From contig NZ_LT963352.1 of assembly GCF_900236475.1 (NCBI RefSeq), positions 4,170,501 through 4,234,500 of the forward strand: a stretch of DNA of 64,000 bases, read 5' to 3'. Both the position numbers and the translations under genes were made by a program. The notes below the pieces were generated by a model. That model had not been told where the DNA came from and searched no databases. It saw only the letters and a program-made list of their open reading frames with translations. Below, one piece after another: positions 1-9,068 of this stretch. Source of the DNA: Streptomyces chartreusis NRRL 3882. Its GTDB lineage: Bacteria; Actinomycetota; Actinomycetes; Streptomycetales; Streptomycetaceae. Every line of letters starts with the position of its first letter. Within the stretch, counting starts at the first letter, position 1.

Positions 1-441
1 CGCCCCCCGGTGCGGGACCAGCATGGACGCGGACTTGTCGCCGAGCAGGAACTCCATCCGCCGGTACATCGCCGACTGGAACCCCGAGCCCTCGCCGAGG
101 GCGGACCGGTACGAGTTGAACTGGGCCGGCGTGAGCTGGCCGAGCGGCTTCCAGGAGGCGTTGAGCGCCTCCAGCTCGCGCACGGACCGCTTCAGGGCGG
201 CGATCGCGGTGGGCACGTCGTCGCCGCGCAGCGCGTGTGCCGCCGTCTCCCACTCGTGGACGATGACGGTGAACCACAGCTCCATCACCTGGGTGGTGAC
301 CAGGAAGACCATCTCTCCGGGGTCGTCGGAGAGGGTGTGCTGGAGGTGGGTGAGCACGTCCGCCTTGACGTAGTCCTCGTACGGCGTCGTGCCATGGAAA
401 TCGAGATGCGGGGTCTCGGGCTCGTGAGCCTCGTGGGACAT
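1..441 (-). CDS. kynA: Tryptophan 2,3-dioxygenase, N-terminal part (cut by window edge)
   Basis: Haem enzyme that opens the indole ring of L-tryptophan to N-formylkynurenine, the first step of the kynurenine pathway. The 147 visible codons are the N-terminal half of the family; the 3' end lies beyond base 1. Visible family features are the opening PYEDYVKADVLTHLQ, the segment GEMVFLVTTQVMELWF that lines the substrate site, and the helix with YRSALGEGSGFQS. The ATG at 441 starts the conserved protein directly. It is first in its transcription direction here, and a strong hairpin at 547-573 separates it from DUF3151 upstream. Assignment is by recognition of conserved segments; the catalytic C-terminal half cannot be inspected. 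Confidence 0.93.
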   Translation of the reverse strand, partial: MSHEAHEPETPHLDFHGTTPYEDYVKADVLTHLQHTLSDDPGEMVFLVTTQVMELWFTVIVHEWETAAHALRGDDVPTAIAALKRSVRELEALNASWKPLGQLTPAQFNSYRSALGEGSGFQSAMYRRMEFLLGDKSASMLVPHRGA

Positions 442-546
442 CGCTGTCTCCTGCAGATAACTCCGGGTAGCGGTCCGCCCCTGCCGATGCCGGCACGGGG
501 GCCCCGGTCCCCAGGGGCATACTCCGCAATCGTCCCCCGAAACCGC

Positions 547-573
547 AAGGCCCGCCCGCTCGGCGGACGGGCC
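547..573 (-). terminator. Rho-independent-type hairpin downstream of the DUF3151 gene
   Basis: An 11-bp stem with one mismatch (AGGCCCGCCCG against CGGACGGGCCT) around a five-base loop, 17 bases past the DUF3151 stop codon. There is no strong U-tract, as is usual in Streptomyces. It separates DUF3151 from kynA. Confidence 0.75.
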
Positions 574-590
574 TCACACACGGACCGCTG

Positions 591-1004
591 TCAGCCCAGG
601 ACCTGCGCCGCCTCCGGCGAGGAGTCCTTGAGGAACTGGGAGCAGCGCTCGTACTCCTCCTGCTCGCCGATCGCCTGTGCGGCACGGGCGAGGGCGTGCA
701 GGGCACGCAGGAAGCCGCGGTTCGGCTCGTGCTCCCAGGGGACCGGGCCGTGGCCCTTCCAGCCGTTGCGGCGCAGCGCGTCGAGGCCGCGGTGGTAGCC
801 CGTACGGGCGTACGCGTACGACTCGACGGTCGCGCCCCGCTCGAACGCCTCGTCGGCGAGCTGCGCCCAGGCGAGCGAGGAGGTGGGGTGCGCGGCGGCG
901 ACGTCGACCGGCGCGGTACCCGACGCGAGCATTTCCCGTGGCCCGGGGTCGTCGGGGAGGTGGGTCGGGGGCGGGCCCCCGAGGAGGTTCTCGTGAATGG
1001 ACAT
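591..1004 (-). CDS. DUF3151 domain protein
   Basis: A 137-residue cytoplasmic protein of the actinobacterial DUF3151 family, whose biochemical role is not known. The ATG at 1004 begins MSIHENLLGGPPPTHLP, and the body contains the family-like runs AHPTSSLAWAQLADEAF, YAYARTGYHRGLDALRR and GPVPWEHEPNRGFLRAL. There is no signal peptide or membrane segment. The helical repeat-like look (ALA-rich pairs of helices) suggests a protein-interaction fold, but this is inference. It is followed by a terminator hairpin and preceded by 128 bases before the exporter gene, so it may be transcribed alone or by read-through. Confidence 0.88.
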   Translation of the reverse strand: MSIHENLLGGPPPTHLPDDPGPREMLASGTAPVDVAAAHPTSSLAWAQLADEAFERGATVESYAYARTGYHRGLDALRRNGWKGHGPVPWEHEPNRGFLRALHALARAAQAIGEQEEYERCSQFLKDSSPEAAQVLG

Positions 1005-1132
1005 GCCCCAAGTCTGCCGCAGGCATGAGCTGCGGGCAGTCGTGCCAGTTGGGGCGGCACCCGTCCCGAAGAAGCGGCACCCCGCCCCGCCGGGTTGCGC
1101 AACACCCCGGCGCGAGCCCGAACGCCCCGTCC

Positions 1133-2602
1133 CTACGACAGCCGCTTCCCCACCGGCTCCCCCTCCAGCGGCGGTGCCGTCACACCCCCGTGCCGCAGAC
1201 ACTCCGGCCGCTTGCAGCCCGGCGGCGGTCTCCGTACCACCGCGGCCGCGACGACCGCCCCCACCACCAACGCCCCCGCACACCACGCCATCGCCTTCCC
1301 GAAGGCCGCATCGAACGCCCCCGGCTCCCGGTACGCCTCCTCCCCCATCCCCGCCAGCAGCGGCAACGCCGCCACCGCCACCAGCCCCGCCGCGCGAGCC
1401 GCCGCGTTGTTGATCCCGCTGGCCAGCCCCGCCCGGGCCACATCCACCGACCCCAGCACGGTCGCCGTCAGCGGCGCCACCAGCGTGACCATGCCCAGGC
1501 CGAGCACCACCAGCGCCGGCAGCACATCGGCGACGTACGACGCCCCCGGCCCGACCCGCAGCATCAGCAGCATTCCCGCGGCGCACAGCAGCGGCCCCAC
1601 CGTGAGCGGCAGCCGCGGCCCGATCCGGTCGGCCAGCTCGCCGGAGCGCGCCGACAGCACCAGCATCAGCGCGGTCGTCGGCAGCAACGCCGTACCGGCC
1701 GCGAGGGCCGAATAACCCACCACCACCTGGAGCTGGAGCGCGGCGAGGAAGAAGAACCCGCCGAGGGCCGCGTACACGCACAGCGTGACGAGGTTGACCG
1801 CCGTGAACTGGCGGGAGGAGAAGATGTCCGGCGGCATCATCGGCTCGGACCGCCGCCGCTCGACCACCACGAACGCCACGGCCGCGGCCGCCCCCGCCAC
1901 CGCCGTACCGGCCACCACGAGGCCGCCCTCCCCGGCCGCCTCGATCAACGCGTACGTCAGCAGCGCGAGCGCCGAGGCGCCCAGCACCGCCCCCAGCACG
2001 TCGAACCGGCCCCGGGCCCGCTCGCCGCCCGACTCGGGCACGTGCCGCAGCGCCACGGGCACGCACAGCAGCGCCAGCGGAACGTTCAGCAGGAACACCC
2101 ACCGCCAGCCCGGCCCGTCCACCAGCCAGCCGCCGACGAAGGGCCCGACCGCCGCGCCGATCCCGCCGAAGCCGGACCACAGGCCCACCGCGCGGCCCCG
2201 GTCGTCGGGATGGAAGGACGCCTGGATCAGCGCCAGCGACCCCGGGGTGAGCAGGGCACCGCCCACCCCTTGCAGGGCACGCGCGGCGATCAGCACCCCG
2301 GCGTTGGGCGCGATCCCGCACAGCAGGGACGCCACGGCGAACCACACCACGCCGACGACGAACACCTTCCGGCGCCCGAAACGGTCGCCCAGCGCCCCGC
2401 CCAGCAGGATCAGCCCGGCCAGGGTGACCATGTACGCGTTGACGGTCCACTGCAGGGCCGCCAGGTCCGCGTCGAGGTCACGGCCGATGCGGGGCAGCGC
2501 GATATTGACGACGGTCGAGTCCAGCAGGGCCATGCCGGAGCCGAGGACGGTGGTGAGCAGGATCCACTTGCCCTGCGGTGAGGCCAACCGGACATCGGGC
2601 AT
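1133..2602 (-). CDS. DHA2-family MFS drug exporter (EmrB/QacA-like)
   Basis: A 489-residue major facilitator of the 14-helix DHA2 group, which exports drugs or metabolites by proton antiport. Visible marks are the helix 1 motif LLDSTVVNIALPRIGRDL, motif A after helix 2 (GGALGDRFGRRKVF), and the helix 5 motif C-like GFGGIGAAVGPFVGGWL. The hydrophobic profile continues to about residue 470 with a short basic tail. The start at 2602 places a short N-terminus ahead of helix 1. No regulator (TetR or MarR) sits next to it, so the substrate cannot be guessed from context. It lies downstream of the fba terminator and is probably monocistronic. Confidence 0.9.
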   Translation of the reverse strand: MPDVRLASPQGKWILLTTVLGSGMALLDSTVVNIALPRIGRDLDADLAALQWTVNAYMVTLAGLILLGGALGDRFGRRKVFVVGVVWFAVASLLCGIAPNAGVLIAARALQGVGGALLTPGSLALIQASFHPDDRGRAVGLWSGFGGIGAAVGPFVGGWLVDGPGWRWVFLLNVPLALLCVPVALRHVPESGGERARGRFDVLGAVLGASALALLTYALIEAAGEGGLVVAGTAVAGAAAAVAFVVVERRRSEPMMPPDIFSSRQFTAVNLVTLCVYAALGGFFFLAALQLQVVVGYSALAAGTALLPTTALMLVLSARSGELADRIGPRLPLTVGPLLCAAGMLLMLRVGPGASYVADVLPALVVLGLGMVTLVAPLTATVLGSVDVARAGLASGINNAAARAAGLVAVAALPLLAGMGEEAYREPGAFDAAFGKAMAWCAGALVVGAVVAAAVVRRPPPGCKRPECLRHGGVTAPPLEGEPVGKRLS

Positions 2603-2620
2603 GCAGGGAGCATACGGAAG

Positions 2621-2647
2621 AGCCCGGCACCACAGGAGGTGCCGGGC
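2621..2647 (-). terminator. Hairpin terminator downstream of fba
   Basis: Perfect 10-bp stem AGCCCGGCAC/GTGCCGGGCT with a seven-base loop, 21 bases past the fba stop codon and just before the exporter gene start. Confidence 0.85.
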
Positions 2648-2668
2648 TCCACGCGAGCGAACCGGGAC

Positions 2669-3691
2669 TTACTTGATCTTCGTGCCGGTCGAGCGGAGGT
2701 GGCCGCAGGCCTCGACGACGCGCTGCGACATGGAGGCCTCGGCCAGCTTGCCCCAGGTGCGCGGGTCGTAGGTCTTCTTGTTGCCGACCTCGCCGTCGAC
2801 CTTCAGGACACCGTCGTAGTTGCGGAACATGTGGTCCGCGACCGGGCGCGTGAACGCGTACTGGGTGTCCGTGTCGATGTTCATCTTCACGACGCCGTTC
2901 TCCAGCGCGGTGCGGATCTCCTCCTCCGTGGAGCCGGAGCCGCCGTGGAAGACGAAGTCGAACGGTGACGCCTTGCCGTACTTGGCGGCGACGCCCTCGT
3001 TCAGCTCCTTCAGCAGCTCGGGACGCAGGACGACGTTGCCCGGCTTGTACACGCCGTGCACGTTGCCGAAGGACGCGGCGAGCAGGTAGCGGCCCTTCTC
3101 GCCCAGGCCCAGGGCCTCGGCGGTGCGGATCGCGTCGTCGACCGTGGTGTAGAGGGAGTCGTTGATCTCGTGGGAGACGCCGTCCTCCTCGCCACCGGTC
3201 GGGGTGATCTCCACCTCAAGGATGATCTTCGCGGCGCGGGCCTGCTCCAGCAGCTCCTGGGCGATGGAGAGGTTGTCGGCGAGGGTCTCGGCGGAGCCGT
3301 CCCACATGTGGGACTGGAACAGCGGGTTCAGGCCGGCCTCGACGCGCTTCTTGGAGAGCGCCAGCAGCGGACGTACGTACCCGTCGAGCTTGTCCTTCGG
3401 GCAGTGGTCCGTGTGCAGCGCGATGTTCACCGGGTACTTCTCGGCGACGATGTGCGCGAACTCGGCCAGGGCGACCGCGCCGGTCACCATGTCCTTGTTG
3501 TACTGGCCGCCCAGGAACTCGGCGCCACCCGTGGAGATCTGGACGATGCCGTCGCTCTCCGCCTCAGCGAAACCGCGCAGTGCCGCGTGCAGGGTCTGGG
3601 TGGAGGTCACGTTGATGGCCGGGTAGGCGAACTTTCCTGCCTTCGCCCGGTCCAGCATCTCGTTGTAGACCTCGGGAGTTGCGATGGGCAT
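2669..3691 (-). CDS. fba: Class II fructose-bisphosphate aldolase
   Basis: Zinc-dependent aldolase of glycolysis and gluconeogenesis, splitting fructose 1,6-bisphosphate into glyceraldehyde 3-phosphate and dihydroxyacetone phosphate in the cytoplasm. At 340 residues it has the normal length for the long class IIA type. Seen are the metal and catalytic segment NIALHTDHCPKDKL, the second zinc region with EVEITPTGGEEDG, the histidine of NVHGVYKPGN and the phosphate-binding FVFHGGSGSTEEEI. An AAGGAG ribosome site lies nine bases before the ATG at 3691. A 133-base gap separates it from pyrE, so it probably has its own promoter; a terminator follows. Confidence 0.97.
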   Translation of the reverse strand: MPIATPEVYNEMLDRAKAGKFAYPAINVTSTQTLHAALRGFAEAESDGIVQISTGGAEFLGGQYNKDMVTGAVALAEFAHIVAEKYPVNIALHTDHCPKDKLDGYVRPLLALSKKRVEAGLNPLFQSHMWDGSAETLADNLSIAQELLEQARAAKIILEVEITPTGGEEDGVSHEINDSLYTTVDDAIRTAEALGLGEKGRYLLAASFGNVHGVYKPGNVVLRPELLKELNEGVAAKYGKASPFDFVFHGGSGSTEEEIRTALENGVVKMNIDTDTQYAFTRPVADHMFRNYDGVLKVDGEVGNKKTYDPRTWGKLAEASMSQRVVEACGHLRSTGTKIK

Positions 3692-3824
3692 GCGTCCGCT
3701 CCTTGTATCTGCGGGTTGGCGTACTGCGTTGTCGGCCCTGACCTAGACCTTGGGGTGCGACGTCATCGTCGGCCCCATCTTTCCAGACTTGGCCGGAAGG
3801 TCCAGGCCACCGTCCACGCCCTGG

Positions 3825-4373
3825 TCAGTCGAGGCCCAGCTCGTCCTTCGAGAAGGCGAAGAGGTACGGCACCCCGGCGCCCTCCTGGATCTTCTCCGCG
3901 GCGCCGGTCGCCCGGTCGACGATGGTCGCGACGGCGACGACCTCGGCCCCGGCCTCGCGCACGGCCTCGACGGCGGTGAGCGGGGAGCCACCGGTGGTGG
4001 AGGTGTCCTCGACGACCAGCACACGGCGGCCCGCGATGTCCGGGCCCTCGACGCGCCGCTGCAGACCGTGCGCCTTGGCGGCCTTCCGCACGACGAAGGC
4101 GTCCAGGCGCTGCCCGCGCGCGGCGGCGGCGTGCAGCATGGCGGCGGCGACCGGGTCGGCGCCCATGGTGAGCCCGCCCACGGCGTCGAACTCCAGCTCG
4201 GCGGTCAGGTCGAGCAGGACCTGCCCGACCAGCGGCGCGGCCTCGCCGTCGAGCGTGATGCGGCGCAGGTCGACGTAGTAGTCCGCCTCCAGACCCGACG
4301 ACAGGGTCACCTTGCCGTGCACCACGGCCTTGTCCTTGATCTGCTGCAGCAGCGCGCCGCGTGTGTCCGTCAT
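3825..4373 (-). CDS. pyrE: Orotate phosphoribosyltransferase
   Basis: Transfers the phosphoribosyl group of PRPP to orotate to make OMP, the fifth step of de novo pyrimidine synthesis. The 182 residues match the short actinobacterial form. The PRPP-binding motif is RVLVVEDTSTTGGS near residues 118-131, with the flexible catalytic loop ahead of it (VVRKAAKAHG) and the substrate region SSGLEADYYVDLRR near residue 25. It begins 10 bases after the aldose epimerase stop codon, so the two are very likely cotranscribed. It is separate from the other pyrimidine genes, as is common in Streptomyces. Confidence 0.96.
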   Translation of the reverse strand: MTDTRGALLQQIKDKAVVHGKVTLSSGLEADYYVDLRRITLDGEAAPLVGQVLLDLTAELEFDAVGGLTMGADPVAAAMLHAAAARGQRLDAFVVRKAAKAHGLQRRVEGPDIAGRRVLVVEDTSTTGGSPLTAVEAVREAGAEVVAVATIVDRATGAAEKIQEGAGVPYLFAFSKDELGLD

Positions 4374-4383
4374 GCCGCCCAGC

Positions 4384-5172
4384 TTAGAGGCGGCGCCAGC
4401 TCCAGGTCGTGGTGGCCTCCAGCGGCTCCAGGGGCGTGACCAGGCGCGGCAGGGTGTTGAGCCCGTTGGGCGGGCCGGTCTGCGGCTCCACGCACACGGC
4501 CGCGTCCTGCTCGTCGTAGACGACGACCCACTCCTCCCGGCTGGTCACCCTCAGCTCCAGCTGCCCGGGCCAGGTGAGGGTCACGTCGACGCCACCGGGC
4601 ATCCCGAAACAGTCGTCCCAGGGGCCGGGCTTCGGCTCGACGCGGTTGCCGGTGGGCAGGTGGTCGTCGCCGCGCTCCTCCTGCCACGCGGGGTGGAAGT
4701 CGAGCGTCACGTCCTCGCCGCCGAGGTTCCGGTTGAACCACGGGTGCCAGCCGAGCTGCGCCGGGAACGACGACTCGTACGTCTCCACGGACAGGGTCAG
4801 CGTCAGCGCGTCCTCGGTGAGGGCGACGACCTGGGTGACGCGGCCCGGGTGGGGCCAGGGGTCGACGAGCTCGTAGGTGATGACGGCCTCGGCCGTGCTC
4901 GTGCGGGCGGTGCGCCAGGCGCCGTCGCGTGCGGTGCCGTGGATGGCGTGGGGCGGGGCGTTGAGGGGCATCTGCCGCACGGCGGCGCCGTCCAGGAACC
5001 GCCCGTCCCGGATCCGTCCGCACCAGGGCACCATCGGGAAGCAGCCGAACCGCTCCCCCTGCCGGAGCATCTCCACGCCGCCGATCCGCAGCCCTCCGAC
5101 CCGGCCGCCGTTGCCCGGCTGCACGGTCACCTCCGCGTCGCCCGCGGTCAGCGTGATGTCTTCGTCACTCAC
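4384..5172 (-). CDS. Aldose 1-epimerase family protein
   Basis: A 262-residue beta-sandwich protein of the galactose mutarotase superfamily, which interconverts sugar anomers. Family features are the early LRIGGVEMLRQGERFGCFPMVPW with the conserved WCGRIRDGRF, the histidine of HAIHGTARDGAW, the second histidine and tryptophan in QLGWHPWFN, and the late glutamate in CVEPQTGPPNGLN. This is the D-hexose-6-phosphate or aldose epimerase-like group; the exact sugar cannot be read from sequence. It sits between the SRPBCC gene (52 bases upstream) and pyrE (10 bases downstream) on the same strand. Confidence 0.88.
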   Translation of the reverse strand: MSDEDITLTAGDAEVTVQPGNGGRVGGLRIGGVEMLRQGERFGCFPMVPWCGRIRDGRFLDGAAVRQMPLNAPPHAIHGTARDGAWRTARTSTAEAVITYELVDPWPHPGRVTQVVALTEDALTLTLSVETYESSFPAQLGWHPWFNRNLGGEDVTLDFHPAWQEERGDDHLPTGNRVEPKPGPWDDCFGMPGGVDVTLTWPGQLELRVTSREEWVVVYDEQDAAVCVEPQTGPPNGLNTLPRLVTPLEPLEATTTWSWRRL

Positions 5173-5224
5173 GGGACGACCCTACTGGGGTGATCAAGAG
5201 GGCCTCACGTGGTGCGGTGCGTTT

Positions 5225-6160
5225 TCAGCGGCGTCGGCGCAGGGCCCGGACGGCCACGACGGCCGACGCCAGCGCGAGCGCCGCCGCGGGGGCCGCCCAG
5301 CGCAGCGGGGCGGAAGGCATCACGGTCTGCGGCGCGGGCACCGGCGCGTACCGCCCGCGCGGCGGCGCGTGATCGACCTCCTCGGCGCTCCGCCCGATCA
5401 TCGTGCGCCGCGCATGCGCCGCCTCGGCGATGTCCTCGTCGTCCTGCTCGTCCACATCGTCCTCGTCGTCCACGTCGTCCACGTCGTGCTCCTCATCCTG
5501 GTCATCCTCGTCCGAGGGCCCGAGAGAAGACGGCGGAATATCGGCGCCGAAGACGGCGGGGGGCTCGGGGGCCGGGGGCCCGTCCGCGGGACCCGACGTC
5601 CCGGCGTCCTCGGCCCTCGCAGTCCCCGGGGTCCCCGCCGGAGGCGGTGGGGCCGGGTCGTCCGCGTCCGGGGTCGTTTCGTAGTCGGTCGTGGCCCGGG
5701 GTTCGAAGTCCTGGGTGGCGAGGGGCGTGGTCGTTTCCGGCGCCGCCGCGGCCAGGTGTTCCGCGAAACGGTTCAGCAGGCGGGTGGCGGCGCCCTCGAC
5801 CGCGTCGGACGGGAGGTCCTTGATCCGTCCGTCCGCGGCGGCCGTGCCGTCGAACACGATCGTCGTGCCGTCCTCCGCGTCGCGCAGGGCGATCCGCAGC
5901 GCGAGCTTCACCGACCCGGTGCCGCGGGCCTCCGTGGCGTCGCCCTCGACGGCGTACACCCCGTCGTCCCCCCGGGACACCCGTACGGCACCCCGGTACG
6001 TGACCGAGTGGCTGCCGACCCGGATCTTCAGCCGCCCGGCGACGGGCTCGGCGCCGGCGTCCTGCTGGAGCCCCGGAACCGCCCGGGCGACCCGCGCGGG
6101 GTCGTCCAGCACCTCCCTGAGCCGCTCGGCCGGAACCGGAACGAACACCTCGTGCTCCAT
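5225..6160 (-). CDS. SRPBCC (CoxG-like) protein with acidic linker and C-terminal membrane anchor
   Basis: A 311-residue protein. Residues 1-150 form an SRPBCC/START-like lipid- or ligand-binding fold of the CoxG type (opening MEHEVFVPVPAERLREVL, then the repeated strands GVYAVEGDATEARGTGSVKL and the C-terminal helix with LLNRFAEHLA). Residues 150-215 are Pro/Ala/Thr-rich, residues about 215-243 are almost entirely Asp and Glu, and a single hydrophobic helix near residue 280 is followed by an arginine-rich tail, so the domain is probably tethered to the inner face of the membrane. The ATG at 6160 is preferred over an in-frame upstream codon at 6196 because homologues begin at the SRPBCC strand. 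Function unknown; CoxG homologues have been tied to CO dehydrogenase maturation, but no cox genes are near. Confidence 0.85.
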   Translation of the reverse strand: MEHEVFVPVPAERLREVLDDPARVARAVPGLQQDAGAEPVAGRLKIRVGSHSVTYRGAVRVSRGDDGVYAVEGDATEARGTGSVKLALRIALRDAEDGTTIVFDGTAAADGRIKDLPSDAVEGAATRLLNRFAEHLAAAAPETTTPLATQDFEPRATTDYETTPDADDPAPPPPAGTPGTARAEDAGTSGPADGPPAPEPPAVFGADIPPSSLGPSDEDDQDEEHDVDDVDDEDDVDEQDDEDIAEAAHARRTMIGRSAEEVDHAPPRGRYAPVPAPQTVMPSAPLRWAAPAAALALASAVVAVRALRRRR

Positions 6161-6285
6161 GTCGACGGACTCTACCCAGCACACGCCGAAACGCACCCCC
6201 GCCTTCGGGATTCACTCCCGAACCGCCCCCGCCAGGCGTATCCTCACCCGCCCTCGCCCACCCTCACCAGGCCATCCCGGCCCGC

Positions 6286-7941
6286 TCAGTACCGCGGATG
6301 CACCAGCGTCGACGCGGGCAGCCCCGCGATCCGCGTGGCCCGCGCCGCCCGCTCCCCCGCCGCGAGGGACGCGTCGTCGAGGACGTACGGGCGCGGGCCG
6401 TCCGGATCGAGGCGCGGTCGCGGCTCCGTACGGGCGGCCAGGACGAAGCCCCAGTCCCGGGCCGCCCGGGAGCGGTCGGCGGGAGTGCGGTCGGGGCCCA
6501 CGGCGAAACCGGCGTGGCGGCCACCCGTGCCGTACGGGGCGGTGCGGAAACCGGCCGCGCGGACGGTCGCCTCCACCGTCCAGAACACCCGCGGGCTGGA
6601 CGTGACGGGCCCGGCGTGCACCACGAGCCGGCCGCCGGGGGCGAGCACCCGCCGTGCCAGGCCGTAGAACTCCTGCGAGTACAGCTTCGTACTCGCCGTG
6701 ATGCCCGGGTCCGGCAGATCCGAGAGGACCACGTCGTAGGCCCCCGCGGGCGCTCCGCGCAGCCAGCCGAAGGCGTCCTGCGTGGTCACGCGCACGCGCG
6801 GGTCGCCGAACGCGTGCCTGTTCAGCGCCGACAGGGCCGGGTCGGTGCGGGCCAGCCGCACCACCTCCTCGTCGAGTTCGACGACGTCGACCCGTTCCAC
6901 CCCGGGATGCCGCAGCGCCTCGCGTGCCGCCAGTCCGTCACCGCCGCCGAGGATCAGCACGCGCGCGTGCGGTCCGGTCATGGCCGGGTGGACGAGGGCC
7001 TCGTGGTAGCGCAGTTCGTCGCGCCCGCTGACCCGCAGCCGGCCGTCGAGGTACACGTCGAGGGGCCGGCCGTCCGTACCGCCGACGAGGACCACCTCCT
7101 GCACGCCGGTCTGCAGCGCCACGCGTACGTCCCCGCCGTACACCGCCTGCCGCGCGGCCCGTTCGAAGTCGTCGACGAGGACGGCGGCCGAGGCGAGGAC
7201 CGCCAGCACGAGCACGTTGGCGGCCAGCAGCAGCCAGCGGGCGCGCCGGGTCAGGTCCCGCCGGAACAGGCCGAGCACCAGCGCGCCCCCGATGACCGCG
7301 TTGACGGCGCCGGTGAGCAGCGCGCCGGTCAGCTGGCCGAGGAACGGCAGCAGCAGGAAGGGGAAGGCGAGTCCGCCGACGAGGGCACCGACGTAGTCCG
7401 CGGCGAACAGGTCGGCCACCGCGCCGCCCGCGTCCTGGCGGCGGATGCGCTGGATCAGCTCCATCAGCAGCGGGACCTCGGCGCCGATGAGCAGCCCGGT
7501 CGCGAGCGAGAAGGCGACCAGGAGGCAGCGGGGCCCGCTGGCCCAGATCCCGCCCCAGTCGCCGGTCCAGGCGAAGACCGCGTACAGGGCCATCGCACTG
7601 CACCCGCCGACGAGGGCGAGGGTCGCCTCGACCGCGCCGAAGCCGGCCGCGGCGAGCCCGCGCAGCCGCTTCGCGGCGAGGGAGCCGATGCCCATCGCGA
7701 AGACCATGACGGACAGCACGACGGACGCCTGGGTGACGGAGTCGCCCATCAAGTACGAGGCGAGGGCGACGAGTTCCAGCTCGTACACCAGTCCGCACGC
7801 CGCGCAGACGAACACGCCCGCGAGGACCAGGAACCGTCCGGTGCCCGGCCGGACGGGCAGTCGCGCCGGGCCGCCGGGGCCGTCCGGGGCGCTCCAGACG
7901 GGCGGGGAACCGGGCGGGGCGGGCACGTGCGGCTCGATCAC
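6286..7941 (-). CDS. Membrane-fused spermidine synthase-like aminopropyltransferase
   Basis: A 551-residue fusion. Residues about 30-260 hold seven or eight membrane helices (first helix with CGLVYELELVALASYLMG), followed by a soluble SAM-binding domain of the spermidine synthase fold: motif I VLILGGGDGLAAREALR near residue 330, the acidic VDVVELDEEVV, and DVVLSDLPDPG. The Asp of the last motif fits the polyamine synthase family, but membrane-fused members in Actinobacteria have not all been shown to make polyamines. The DUF2617 gene lies 58 bases upstream on the same strand. It could instead transfer an aminopropyl or methyl group to a different acceptor. Confidence 0.87.
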   Translation of the reverse strand: MIEPHVPAPPGSPPVWSAPDGPGGPARLPVRPGTGRFLVLAGVFVCAACGLVYELELVALASYLMGDSVTQASVVLSVMVFAMGIGSLAAKRLRGLAAAGFGAVEATLALVGGCSAMALYAVFAWTGDWGGIWASGPRCLLVAFSLATGLLIGAEVPLLMELIQRIRRQDAGGAVADLFAADYVGALVGGLAFPFLLLPFLGQLTGALLTGAVNAVIGGALVLGLFRRDLTRRARWLLLAANVLVLAVLASAAVLVDDFERAARQAVYGGDVRVALQTGVQEVVLVGGTDGRPLDVYLDGRLRVSGRDELRYHEALVHPAMTGPHARVLILGGGDGLAAREALRHPGVERVDVVELDEEVVRLARTDPALSALNRHAFGDPRVRVTTQDAFGWLRGAPAGAYDVVLSDLPDPGITASTKLYSQEFYGLARRVLAPGGRLVVHAGPVTSSPRVFWTVEATVRAAGFRTAPYGTGGRHAGFAVGPDRTPADRSRAARDWGFVLAARTEPRPRLDPDGPRPYVLDDASLAAGERAARATRIAGLPASTLVHPRY

Positions 7942-7999
7942 GCTGCGACGTTACGTCACGTCTCGACCGCGGATCGTCACCCACACGTGTGGTGCTGGT

Positions 8000-8587
8000 T
8001 TACAGAGGCCCGGCAACGGTATGGGATCCGGTTCGCCGAGTGAGTGACGTGCGGGGGAGATGCAGCTCGGCGACCGCCGTCGGCACCCGTACGCCCACCT
8101 TCGTGCGGGTCGCCACCAACTGCCCGTCCTGCGGGTACGCATGCCAGGTCCGCCAGTGCACCTGGCCCTCGTGGTGCCGGGCCAGCAGTGCCGTGAAGGC
8201 GTGCGGGCTGCCGGGGAAGACGCCGGCCAGACCGTGCGGGTGGTCGGAGACGAGGGCCAGCAACTCCTGGGCGCGGCCCGCGAAGGAGCCGGGCGAGAGG
8301 ACCTCGACCCGGGCCGCGAACTCGTACTCCCAGTCGCCCACCCGCTTGGCGACGCCGAGCGGAAGCGGGGTGCTGCTGCCCGCGATGCACGCCACCGTCT
8401 CCGAGCAGATGCCCCGCTCCCCCTCCAGCAGGACCTGGTGGGACGCGCCGAGAAGTCGCAACTGAAGTTTGGCGCCCGCCAGTTCCAGGTCGAGCGTGGC
8501 CAGTGCGGGAAGCGGCTCGCGTCCCAGGGCCCAGGCGAGATCGGCCGCGCGCGTGTCGGTGTAGGAGGTGTTCAGGGTCGTGAGCAT
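8000..8587 (-). CDS. DUF2617 family protein
   Basis: A 195-residue soluble protein of the actinobacterial DUF2617 family (beta-rich, unknown function). It opens with MLTTLNTSYTDTRAADLAW; an in-frame upstream codon at 8608 adds seven residues but lacks a ribosome site. The C-terminal part contains the conserved-looking HHEGQVHWRTWHAYPQ. It precedes the membrane-fused spermidine synthase with a 58-base gap on the same strand, so a common transcript and shared process are likely, though untested. Confidence 0.86.
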   Translation of the reverse strand: MLTTLNTSYTDTRAADLAWALGREPLPALATLDLELAGAKLQLRLLGASHQVLLEGERGICSETVACIAGSSTPLPLGVAKRVGDWEYEFAARVEVLSPGSFAGRAQELLALVSDHPHGLAGVFPGSPHAFTALLARHHEGQVHWRTWHAYPQDGQLVATRTKVGVRVPTAVAELHLPRTSLTRRTGSHTVAGPL

Positions 8588-9068
8588 GGATCGGCTCCGC
8601 AAGCACACAAGGAGAGGGAGTGGGTCCGCTGCACCCCGGTCACGCCGGGGGATTGGGCCCGGGCCAGCCCGGTCGGCCGGTTTGTTTCGGGAAGATGTCC
8701 GCAGGGCGTCCGAGAGGCTGCGTTGGTGATTGAGAGGGAATCATGAACTGTCGCGTCGCAACAGCGTTTTTACCCAAGTTCGTAGGGTTTCCATCCCTCA
8801 GAGGGCTCCACAGCTCAACTGTTCAACTACGGCGTACGCCGGCGCCGGGGAGGCGTGCGCCGGCGCGCCGCGACTCCCACCGCAAGCCGGGACGGATCGA
8901 AGCCCGGGCTACGAACGGGCCCCTGAAGTGCCAGCTTGACGGCCGCAGTTGCCGCAGTCACGCCTCGCCCCGACGCTCCACGGCCAGAGTTGTCCTACAG
9001 GCATGCGAAATTGCCAGAACGCGCTCCGAGCCGCCCGACAGCCGTTCGACCCCTCCACCGGACGGAAA

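Noticed and set aside
591..2450. Long minus-strand frame (619 codons) running through the exporter gene into DUF3151
   Set aside because: Only its last 137 codons encode a protein with family features; the rest is a GC-biased shadow of the MFS exporter with Gly/Arg-rich composition.
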